64,000 bases of DNA from Rhizobium leguminosarum bv. trifolii WSM2297 (GTDB lineage: Bacteria > Pseudomonadota > Alphaproteobacteria > Rhizobiales > Rhizobiaceae). Position 1 is the stretch's first letter. The number at the start of each line of letters is the position of its first letter. Below the pieces are notes generated by a model, which had not been told where the DNA came from, did not search any database, and saw only the letters and a program-made list of their open reading frames with translations. The position numbers and the translations under genes were made by a program. Positions 58,050 through 64,000 of the stretch are shown in pieces. The DNA is taken from assembly GCF_000271845.1 (NCBI RefSeq), contig NZ_JH719393.1:2014442-2078441 (forward strand), given 5' to 3'.

Positions 58050-58149
58050 CCCATTTGGGAACGGTCGCTTCCGAAATGGTAAAGCTGAAAGCCGACTCTT
58101 CCCATTCGGGGTAGCCGAACTGCAGGGACGACGAACGGAGCAGTGGCCC

Positions 58150-58590
58150 TTACTTCACCGTGATGGCCAAACCGCTGAGATCGGCGTTGACTTGCAGGCC
58201 GACTTGCTTGCCTGAGAGTTCGAGCTGGGCGCCCTTGTCATTGGTCATGACGATTACCTGGGCACCTTTGCCGACCGCGCCGCCACCGCCTGCCGCACCG
58301 TAAACACCCGTCACATCTCGGGCGCGGCGTATGTGGCGAACGGTACCATGGAAATAGGTCTTGGAAGCCCCGAAGGCGAGGCCGCCCGAGATGCCGCCGA
58401 CAGAGACCGGATAGTGGCGACCATGGAAGGTCAGCGTGCCCTCGCCTCCAGAACCACCCACAAAGAAGGCAGCCTTGTAGACTGAGAATCTGATGGTACC
58501 GCTGTCGGCATGCGCGGAGCCGGCAACGCTGATTCCTGCTGCAGCGATTACCGCAGCCGCGACTGAACGAAATCTCGACGAATTCTTCAT
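58150..58590 (-). CDS. Secreted Gly-rich protein of unknown function
   Basis: A 146-residue exported protein. Signal peptide SRFRSVAAAVIAAAGISVAG, cleavage after AHA. The mature part is rich in Gly and beta strands (FFVGGSGGEGTLTFHGRHYP, VYGAAGGGGAVGKGAQVIVM). Similar sequences are known to me only as unnamed periplasmic proteins. Start at MKNSS, with GAGG in front. Confidence 0.75.
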   Translation of the reverse strand: MKNSSRFRSVAAAVIAAAGISVAGSAHADSGTIRFSVYKAAFFVGGSGGEGTLTFHGRHYPVSVGGISGGLAFGASKTYFHGTVRHIRRARDVTGVYGAAGGGGAVGKGAQVIVMTNDKGAQLELSGKQVGLQVNADLSGLAITVK

Positions 58591-58888
58591 GATGCGGGTC
58601 TCCTCAAATCTAGGCTTAACCGGCCAGGAGGGCACGTCAGCGTCAAAGTCACAGCTCAGTCTCGCCCGTCATTAGTTCCAAACACCCGGCCACAATCCAA
58701 CTGCGAGAAGGCCACGAAACAAGGCGGATGGCAACATAGTTTAGGTGACGGGGCCGGTGCGCAACGCTCGCTCACTCAGGATTGCCTGCCCAAGGGGCAT
58801 GCTCGAAGCTGTAACATTTAACAACCCACAGCCTTAGACCTTCGGCTGCGAGTCCTGCCCCTGGCGCCCCCTCCTGAACTCCGATCTC

Positions 58889-59437
58889 ATGGTCATGATC
58901 TATTTCACGAGCGATACGCACTTCGGAGACTCGCGGGTTCTTCGCATCGATCGCCGTCCCTTTCTCAATATGGGAGCGCACGACGCCGCACTGATCGATT
59001 ATTGGAACGAGACTGTCGGTGCAGATGATGACGTGTGGCATCTCGGAGACTTCATATCCCCGCGAGCGGGTCCGAGCGAGGACCTGCTGTGTCGGCTGAA
59101 CGGAAGAAAGCACCTGATCATCGGCAACAACGATCCGAGCTCGACGATGACGGCACGTGGCTGGGAGAGCGTCCAGCACTATGCTGAACTCCGGATCGAC
59201 AGCAACCTCCTGATTCTGTGTCACTACGCGTTCCGGACATGGAACCAGATGGGCAAGAAATCGATCAACCTACATGGCCACTCGCACGGAAGGCTGAAAC
59301 CGCAGCCACGACAGTTCGACGTCGGGGTCGACGTCCTTGACTTCCGCCCGGTCACGCTTGAGACGATCCTGACAGCACGCAGGATATTTCCGAGATCGGC
59401 TCGGCTGGTCGCCCCGGTTCGGAAAACCGGGATCTGA
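58889..59437 (+). CDS. Metallophosphoesterase
   Basis: A 182-residue calcineurin-like phosphoesterase. Metal motifs DTHFGD, GD in WHLGDF, IGNND, CHYAF and GHSHG are all present. It probably hydrolyses a phosphodiester or nucleotide. Two ATGs lie 6 bases apart; neither has a clear ribosome site, so I kept the first. The convergent stress operon starts 2 bases after its stop. Confidence 0.88.
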   Translation: MVMIYFTSDTHFGDSRVLRIDRRPFLNMGAHDAALIDYWNETVGADDDVWHLGDFISPRAGPSEDLLCRLNGRKHLIIGNNDPSSTMTARGWESVQHYAELRIDSNLLILCHYAFRTWNQMGKKSINLHGHSHGRLKPQPRQFDVGVDVLDFRPVTLETILTARRIFPRSARLVAPVRKTGI

Positions 59438-59438
59438 A

Positions 59439-59657
59439 TTAATCGCGAGCCGCCGCCGGCCAGTCGTTGGCGGGTTCTTCAACGCCGCTACTGTCGGCGG
59501 CAGGATCCGGATCGAGTTCCAATGCCGCCCGGAGCCGACTGACTTCTTGGATGATCGCTTCGAAGACATCCTCCTGCTTGGCCCCGATCACCACGAAGCC
59601 GTCGACAAGTTCTTCCACCTTGGCCCCGAGCTGTGCTTTCCATTCGGGCTGGCTCAT
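59439..59657 (-). CDS. Hypothetical acidic protein
   Basis: A 72-residue protein (MSQPEWKAQLGAKVEELVDG, then a helix and the tail DPDPAADSSGVEEPANDWP). Its ATG overlaps the xthA stop by 4 bases, so it is the last gene of the DUF3606-xthA operon. GAGGAGGAAGACGAA provides the ribosome site. Function unknown. Confidence 0.65.
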   Translation of the reverse strand: MSQPEWKAQLGAKVEELVDGFVVIGAKQEDVFEAIIQEVSRLRAALELDPDPAADSSGVEEPANDWPAAARD

Positions 59658-60457
59658 TTCGTCTTCCTCCTCTTCTTGACGGGTTCGTCCTGCAGTTCGA
59701 TCCAAACCGGCGCATGGTCGCTGGTGTGGTCCCAGCCGCGGACGTGCTTGTCGACCTCCGCCTTCACGAGGCGAGACGCGGCCCCCGAACTAAGAAGGAA
59801 ATGATCGATGCGAAGTCCGGCGTCGCGCGCGTAGGCGTTTCGGAAGTAATCCCAGAACGTATAGATCCGTTCGTCCGGGTGCAGGTGGCGGAGTGCGTCC
59901 GTCCAGCCTTGATCGACGAGAGCCTTGTAAGCCTGCCGGACTTCGACACGGAACAGAGCGTCGTTTGTCCAGCGCTCCGGCTTGTAGACGTCGAGTTCGG
60001 TCGGCATCACGTTGTAATCGCCGACTAAGGTGACAGGCACGTCCAGGTCCAGCAGTTCGGCCGCGTAATCGTGGAGGCGCTTGAACCAACGGAGCTTGTA
60101 GTCAAATTTAGGCCCCGGATACGGATTGCCGTTCGGCAGATACAGGCCACCGATGACAATCCCGTTGACGAGAGCCTCGATATAGCGGCTGTGCTCGTCC
60201 TCCGGTTCGCCTGGCAGGCCCTTTCGTGTCAAATGCGGTTCCTGCCCCTTCGTCAAAATGGCCACGCCATTCCAGGATTTCTGCCCCTGCCAGACGGCGC
60301 CATAGCCAGCCGCCTCGATCGCCTTGATCGGAAACTTGTCCTGTGGGGCTTTAAGCTCCTGAAGGCAGACCACGTCCGGCTGGGCCTCGGCCAGCCAGCG
60401 GAGGATGACTTCGAGCCTGCCGTTAACGCCGTTGACGTTGTAGGTCGCGATCTTCAC
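59654..60457 (-). CDS. xthA: Exodeoxyribonuclease III
   Basis: A 267-residue AP endonuclease/exonuclease III for base-excision repair. The motifs MKIATYNVNGVNGR, LQELKAPQDKFP, GDYNVMPTELD and TSDHAPVWI are all intact. It starts 3 bases after a DUF3606 gene and overlaps an acidic small protein. An EcfG-type promoter leads the operon, so expression belongs to the general stress response. Confidence 0.95.
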   Translation of the reverse strand: MKIATYNVNGVNGRLEVILRWLAEAQPDVVCLQELKAPQDKFPIKAIEAAGYGAVWQGQKSWNGVAILTKGQEPHLTRKGLPGEPEDEHSRYIEALVNGIVIGGLYLPNGNPYPGPKFDYKLRWFKRLHDYAAELLDLDVPVTLVGDYNVMPTELDVYKPERWTNDALFRVEVRQAYKALVDQGWTDALRHLHPDERIYTFWDYFRNAYARDAGLRIDHFLLSSGAASRLVKAEVDKHVRGWDHTSDHAPVWIELQDEPVKKRRKTK

Positions 60458-60460
60458 GGG

Positions 60461-60637
60461 TCAGTGGCGACCGATTTCCGTCTCAACTTTCTTGCGTGAA
60501 TTGCCCGCGCTCTTCACGGCCTTCTTGACGGTGTCTTTCGACACACCTTCCTTCTTCGCCTCGTATTTGACCTCATGGTCCTGACCGCCGGCGACTTTTG
60601 CACGATCCTGTGCGCGACCTCGGGATGTGGTTGCCAT
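60461..60637 (-). CDS. DUF3606-like small protein
   Basis: A 58-residue protein. MATTSRGRAQDRAKVAGGQD, HEVKYEAKKEGVSKDTVKKA, VKSAGNSRKKVETEIGRH follow the DUF3606 pattern (Val-x-Tyr, helix, Val-Lys-x-x-Gly-Asn). GGAGG precedes the ATG. Leads the operon with xthA 3 bases downstream. Length is below most gene-finder cut-offs. Function unknown; the family is frequent among rhizobial stress genes. Confidence 0.8.
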   Translation of the reverse strand: MATTSRGRAQDRAKVAGGQDHEVKYEAKKEGVSKDTVKKAVKSAGNSRKKVETEIGRH

Positions 60638-60670
60638 CTTGCTGCCTCCAGTTGATTCCGATCAGCGGAA

Positions 60671-60695
60671 AACGGGCGTCGAATCAAGAAGTTCC
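60671..60695 (-). promoter_or_regulatory. EcfG/RpoE2 promoter of the DUF3606-xthA operon
   Basis: GGAAC, exactly 16 bases, CGTT on the minus strand: a perfect alphaproteobacterial general-stress promoter. The predicted leader before the DUF3606 ATG is about 27 bases. Confidence 0.85.
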
Positions 60696-60766
60696 ACTAG
60701 CGACACCTTCGTTCGCGCGAACCCGCTTGGGCGCCACCTTAGACGTTCATCGCTACGCACAGAGAG

Positions 60767-61030
60767 ATGCAGGAAGCCGGCATGGTCGGCGCTGCCGATC
60801 AAAGTTGTCGCAACTACGAAAGCTGGTTTTCGACTCTCGAAGGGGCGGGCGCCCTCGAGGTGGCTAACATTTTCGCGCGTCTCGAAGCCTCCAATGCGAT
60901 TGAACGCGAACACGGCTTCGGAGCCGCGCTGGATCTCAATCATCGCTACGTGCAGCAACTCATAGAGTGGGATCAACTTGGTGCCGAGCGGCATCCTCGG
61001 CGCAACAATCGGAGCGTTTTTGGGGAGTGA
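60767..61030 (+). CDS. Possible hypothetical protein
   Basis: An 87-residue frame with a helical, mildly acidic middle (VANIFARLEASNAIEREHG, HRYVQQLIEWDQLGAER). No ribosome site is clear and a competing frame exists on the other strand, so coding status is uncertain. Confidence 0.35.
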   Translation: MQEAGMVGAADQSCRNYESWFSTLEGAGALEVANIFARLEASNAIEREHGFGAALDLNHRYVQQLIEWDQLGAERHPRRNNRSVFGE

Positions 61031-61108
61031 GTATCGCAGCGGATGAGCCCGACTAGGAACGCAGGCAAGTTCCGGGCATGGGTGCGCGGAAAACGAACGC
61101 AGCGGCAG

Positions 61109-61534
61109 TCAGAGTTTATAGGAGAACATAACAATAGGCTCGGCTGCGGCGCCTCGACCTTCGTAGAGGGCGCGAGCGGCATCGTTCTCGGTGTCTGTAA
61201 CGATCCACACCTGGTGACATCCCAGCGTTTTGCCACACGCAAAGACATCGTCGACAAGGCGTCGCGCGACACCACGTCGCTGGAAAGCGGGAGCCACTCC
61301 CAGATTGTCGATGTAAACATCCGACGCTTGATCGGGGTGGCAATGAACGTAGGCCGCGACCTGTCCGATGACCTGCTTTCCGTAAACCGCAAGGATCATC
61401 AGGTGCCCCGGCAACTCCAAATAGGTGGCAAGCCGCTGGGGGCTAATTTCCTCGTCAAAAACCTCTTCCGCGATGTTCTCAAGCAGCCAAGCGGTATCTG
61501 GGGTGAGTCGACACGTTGTGATGACTTCCGGCAT
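61109..61534 (-). CDS. GNAT-family acetyltransferase, AAC(3)-I-like
   Basis: A 141-residue GNAT enzyme. The acetyl-CoA loop is QRRGVARRLVDDVFACGK and the tail WIVTDTENDAARALYEGRGA is typical. Closest in style to the gentamicin 3-N-acetyltransferase branch, but the true substrate is unknown. It stands alone, upstream of the sRNA candidate on the opposite strand. Confidence 0.85.
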   Translation of the reverse strand: MPEVITTCRLTPDTAWLLENIAEEVFDEEISPQRLATYLELPGHLMILAVYGKQVIGQVAAYVHCHPDQASDVYIDNLGVAPAFQRRGVARRLVDDVFACGKTLGCHQVWIVTDTENDAARALYEGRGAAAEPIVMFSYKL

Positions 61535-61895
61535 CGCTCAATGAATCCTATGTGAGAAGCCAGCAAGATGCTAAGGAAATAACGCGCCGACTGCAACCGG
61601 CCATAGACCGAGGTGACGGACTTTACAGCGTCGTTAGGTCTGCATTATCCGCCGAAACTCGCAGTGGAGCATCAGCATCATAAATTATGTATCGGGAAGT
61701 TGAAGCTACGCAGGAACAGCTTTCGACAACGACCCCAAATTGGCGATGGTTCTGGACTCAACGAAGCAGGAAAATTCGGGGCTCCAGCCGCGAACGTGGC
61801 CGCCGCAAACTCCACGGGGATTTTGCTTTTCTGATCGCCGATCCCGAGCTTGCCGGCAAACAACCGCGGCGGGTCGGTCGGTCCGAAAGCGTACA
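61535..61895. other. Intergenic region before the sRNA promoter
   Basis: No gene supported on either strand; the open frames here have poor codon use and run into the structured segment. Confidence 0.5.
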
Positions 61896-61920
61896 GGAAC
61901 CAGACGGATCCTCTATCGTT
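61896..61920 (+). promoter_or_regulatory. EcfG/RpoE2 promoter of the sRNA candidate
   Basis: GGAAC, exactly 16 bases, CGTT: a perfect general-stress promoter. The expected start point, 6-8 bases on, coincides with the base of the large outer stem of the following RNA. Confidence 0.82.
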
Positions 61921-61926
61921 ATTGCG

Positions 61927-62040
61927 TCGGGACCGCGCGAAAGAGGCCTGCGCTCGCAAGCCTCTCAACATCGCCCGCCCCTCGCGCGGTCTCGTCTTTT
62001 CCCTCTTTCGCTCAATTGCCCCGTTTCGCGGGGCGCTTTT
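61927..62040 (+). ncRNA. Candidate general-stress small RNA of about 114 nt
   Basis: After the EcfG promoter the transcript folds in nested form. The outer stem CGGGACCGCGCGA pairs with TCGCGCGGTCTCG over 13 positions with one G-U. An inner hairpin AGAGGC...GCCTCT holds TGC-GCTC-GCA. Between inner stem and outer 3' arm lies a C-rich, apparently unpaired segment, CAACATCGCCCGCCCC, suited to pairing with G-rich mRNA sites. A pyrimidine-rich linker and an intrinsic terminator end it. No reading frame with proper codon use is present. It resembles in control the GsrN sRNA of Caulobacter, but sequence kinship is not claimed. Confidence 0.7.
62018..62040 (+). terminator. Intrinsic terminator of the sRNA candidate
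   Basis: GCCCCG, a 5-base loop, CGGGGC, then GCTTTT. It gives a defined 3' end near 62040. Confidence 0.8.
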
Positions 62041-62213
62041 GCTGCTCTTATCCGCACAAGAACAGTAGAACAGTCCTCTCGTTCCGTCCGCTCCACAGAC
62101 CGTCATCTACCTCAAATTATATCAGAAACAGGTCGCGGCGCCGCCGTCCGACTTAGGTCCGTCTTTCCCTCAGCGCCAGGCGGTGTAGATTCTCCTGATC
62201 CTTGTTGAAAGGA

Positions 62214-62263
62214 CACCAGGGAGGTTCGTTGTAGCCCTGACTCCAGTCAGAACCTCCCTGGTG
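62214..62263. repeat. Perfect 14-bp inverted repeat with nested palindrome
   Basis: CACCAGGGAGGTTC (62214-62227) and its exact reverse complement (62250-62263) flank a 22-base centre that itself contains CTGACT-CC-AGTCAG. The whole can form a long hairpin or a cruciform. No T run follows, so it is not a usual terminator; it could be a palindromic intergenic element, a bidirectional terminator or a binding site. Confidence 0.75.
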
Positions 62264-62318
62264 AAGTATTATCGATCCATGTCGGACTTTTGTTCGAGAT
62301 AATGGAAATTCGGCTGGG

Positions 62319-62636
62319 TTGCTTACGCACTCGCGCTACGACGGGGCGGTTGGTTCCAACGAGGGATACTCACTCTCGGCGTCTGTTTACGGAGAAGGTG
62401 AATTGGGCCTGCTTGCCGATATCGCAATTGATGTTGATGACCTCGAACGACTACAGGCCATCATCACTGACGCTTGCAATGAGCTGAAGGTTGCTCCAGA
62501 CCACCACGATCTCGTCGCGCGGATCCTAGACATGCATTCGCAGGGTTGCTCTCCGACGGCGATCCTAGAAAATCTTCGGGTTCAGTTCGGGAACTGCAAT
62601 GGCGAGGGGCACAAATGCGCTCGCGTCCATCATTGA
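62319..62636 (+). CDS. Possible hypothetical protein
   Basis: A 105-residue frame with an acidic, helical part (ELGLLADIAIDVDDLERLQA, DLVARILDMHSQGCSPTAIL). TTG start with no strong ribosome site. Its end overlaps a decayed DUF982 gene on the other strand by 7 bases. Not recognised. Confidence 0.42.
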   Translation: MLTHSRYDGAVGSNEGYSLSASVYGEGELGLLADIAIDVDDLERLQAIITDACNELKVAPDHHDLVARILDMHSQGCSPTAILENLRVQFGNCNGEGHKCARVHH

Positions 62637-62966
62637 GGACAGCGCTTTCTTTGCATTTTTGATGATGGAAGGTCCGGTAGTCGCTTTCCAACACCCCGTT
62701 GAACCACGGTTAGAGCAGCGATATCCGCCTCATCGGCCGCGCACACAAGCGCTTCCCGGAATTGTTCCGGAGCAATTTTTCCACTAATTGCGTCGCCGCA
62801 CGTCTTAACGGCAGCCGCATATTCCTCGCTCGTCGGAAGCCCCGTCTTTGATCAGGAGATGCGCGCCCTCGCCCAGCGTCCGCACGAGAAACCATGCCTC
62901 ATCTCGGCGGCACTCGGCGCTGCCCCACGTTGCTCTGGCCGCTCTGATCTGTGATCGCCTATCCAT
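62630..62966 (-). pseudogene. DUF982-family gene with one frameshift
   Basis: MDRRSQIRAARATWGSAECR, then WFLVRTLGEGAHLLIKDGASD in one frame, then after one extra base near 62835, EEYAAAVKTCGDAISGKIAP and ALVCAADEADIAALTVV in the next. Joined, these give a plausible DUF982 protein of about 110 residues, like the intact one at 43.5 kb. The single insertion kills it. Confidence 0.65.
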
Positions 62967-63322
62967 GGACGAACAAAGGGAGTTTCTCCGCCTTGGTGTC
63001 ACAAGGGAAAGTGATGTGGCTCGAAGACTGCAGTCGGCCCGAAGCGGTCACTAGAAGGCTGATCCAAACATGACTGACAGGGTGGAAACTTGCCGTATGA
63101 GGCGCCTGTCGGAACGACGTGATCGCGGCAAGGAGCGGACGTGGCCTCGCATATGCGCTGAGCGTGCCACTCCAGCGCCGGGTCACTCCGCGGGGCATTG
63201 AATGGAAATCGCTACGAAGCTTACGGCAGACCTTAGCCGCCGCGCCTAAGTATCTCGATGATGGTTCAAACCCACAGAATCATACAGGACGGTGGTCGTC
63301 GAACGAGTTTTTCAGCAGCTTA
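62967..63322. other. Intergenic region with no recognised gene
   Basis: No supported gene or RNA on either strand. Confidence 0.5.
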
Positions 63323-64000
63323 TTAATGTGCGACTTGGGAAGCTGCTGACATCAATTCTTCGGTACTCGGCGCCCGGCATACATTTTGGCCTCCCTCTTC
63401 GGCTTCTGTGAAACTCCAGCGCACAGTGCCTTCCCGATCGAGCAGGAACTCGCCGATAAGCGGCATGTGACCGGCGATCATAATCTGCTGGTCGGCCTCC
63501 GTCATTTCATACCGGTCCTTTTTCTCAAGAAAGTCGCCCGCCGCAGCCGGGTTCATCGGCACGGGCAACTCCCCCGGCAGATCGATCCGCATTGTCATGA
63601 CCGCGTCCATTCCGAGCTTGTGCGGCCATTCGGTTTCATTCTCCGTGAGCTCGAGGATGGGCAAACCGAAGGCGCGATGCGAAGCCCCCTCTGGGTCGGA
63701 TGCGCTAAGAAGGTTGGGTAGCGGATGGTAACGAAAGTAGAGCCGTGCCCGTTCGACCGGCGTCTTGACCACGGCGAGACATTCGATGCCTTTCTCCTTC
63801 AGGGCCGGGTTGAGTTGCGCCATCGCCGAGACATGACGCCGGCAGAACGGACAGTGTAGGCCTCGAAACAAACCGATCAGTAACGGGCTACGGCCTCGAA
63901 AATCATCGAGCGCGATCTTGCCTTCGCGCGAGATCGCGTCGAGTACAACATTCGGTGCCCGGTCGCCCGGCTGCAGCGGGCGGTTGACACTACTCGTGGA
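63323..64000 (-). CDS. AhpC/TSA-type redoxin, 5' end beyond the window
   Basis: The frame stays open to the window edge, so the true start lies outside; 225 residues are visible. The thioredoxin-like core shows LQPGDRAPNVVLDAISREGK, LIGLFRGLHCPFCRRHV with two cysteines (CPFC), and LLDREGTVRWSFTEA. It fits peroxiredoxin-like AhpC/TSA enzymes, which reduce peroxides; the CPFC motif suggests a disulfide-exchange variant. Confidence 0.88.
   Translation of the reverse strand, partial: STSSVNRPLQPGDRAPNVVLDAISREGKIALDDFRGRSPLLIGLFRGLHCPFCRRHVSAMAQLNPALKEKGIECLAVVKTPVERARLYFRYHPLPNLLSASDPEGASHRAFGLPILELTENETEWPHKLGMDAVMTMRIDLPGELPVPMNPAAAGDFLEKKDRYEMTEADQQIMIAGHMPLIGEFLLDREGTVRWSFTEAEEGGQNVCRAPSTEELMSAASQVAH

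Noticed and set aside
62848..63054. 68-codon plus-strand frame at the DUF982 relic
   Set aside because: It overlaps the better-supported DUF982 pseudogene on the other strand and has no start signal.

Overview
The window looks like a piece of a Rhizobium-type alphaproteobacterial genome, most like the R. leguminosarum/R. etli group; replicon type cannot be decided. The evidence is the high-GC codon use, the imuA-imuB-dnaE2 mutagenesis cassette, GTTC-N7-GTTC LexA boxes, ROSE-type and CIRCE heat-shock control, GGAAC-N16-CGTT (EcfG/RpoE2-type) stress promoters, and the DUF982, DUF3606 and many short stress-type proteins common in rhizobia. I saw no rRNA, tRNA, CRISPR array, transposase, phage gene or replication origin.

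Layout. 0-0.8 kb: a decayed parDE relic. 0.8-9 kb: one long operon with a GntR regulator, a dipeptide/opine-type ABC importer (binding protein, two permeases, two ATPases) and two different DapA-family aldolases, preceded by a promoter whose -10 lies inside an inverted repeat. 9.2-11.4 kb: L,D-transpeptidase and OmpA-like lipoprotein, convergent with a small heat-shock operon that has an RpoH-type promoter and a ROSE-like RNA thermometer. 11.8-22.1 kb: sugar catabolism and regulators (GH3 beta-glucosidase with divergent TetR, alpha/beta hydrolase with divergent LysR, GH38 alpha-mannosidase), mixed with pseudogenes.

22.4-39.5 kb: a toxin-antitoxin and SOS region. A TacAT-type module lies beside a gutted fic gene. 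Then come imuA-imuB-dnaE2, an MFS exporter, a Nudix hydrolase, a phosphate orfA-pit operon with a Pho box, dinB, vapBC, and two divergent SRAP genes sharing one LexA box. Relics of dnaE2 and dinB lie among them, so this region has been duplicated and rearranged. The three LexA boxes (imuA, dinB, SRAP pair) suggest a common DNA-damage response.

39.6-64 kb: a PAS-GAF hybrid histidine kinase divergent from a Crp-like regulator, then many short genes of unknown function (mostly minus strand) with cspA, a DUF982 gene, a decayed AraC regulator, a phosphatase and a GT14-like glycosyltransferase. Next are a CIRCE-controlled groESL, an SDR/TetR pair with two clear operators, a DUF3606-xthA stress operon with an EcfG promoter, and a GNAT enzyme. 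At 61.9 kb an EcfG promoter is followed at once by a strongly structured, terminator-ended segment with no reading frame. I read it as an undescribed general-stress small RNA, the most interesting signal here. The window ends inside a redoxin gene.
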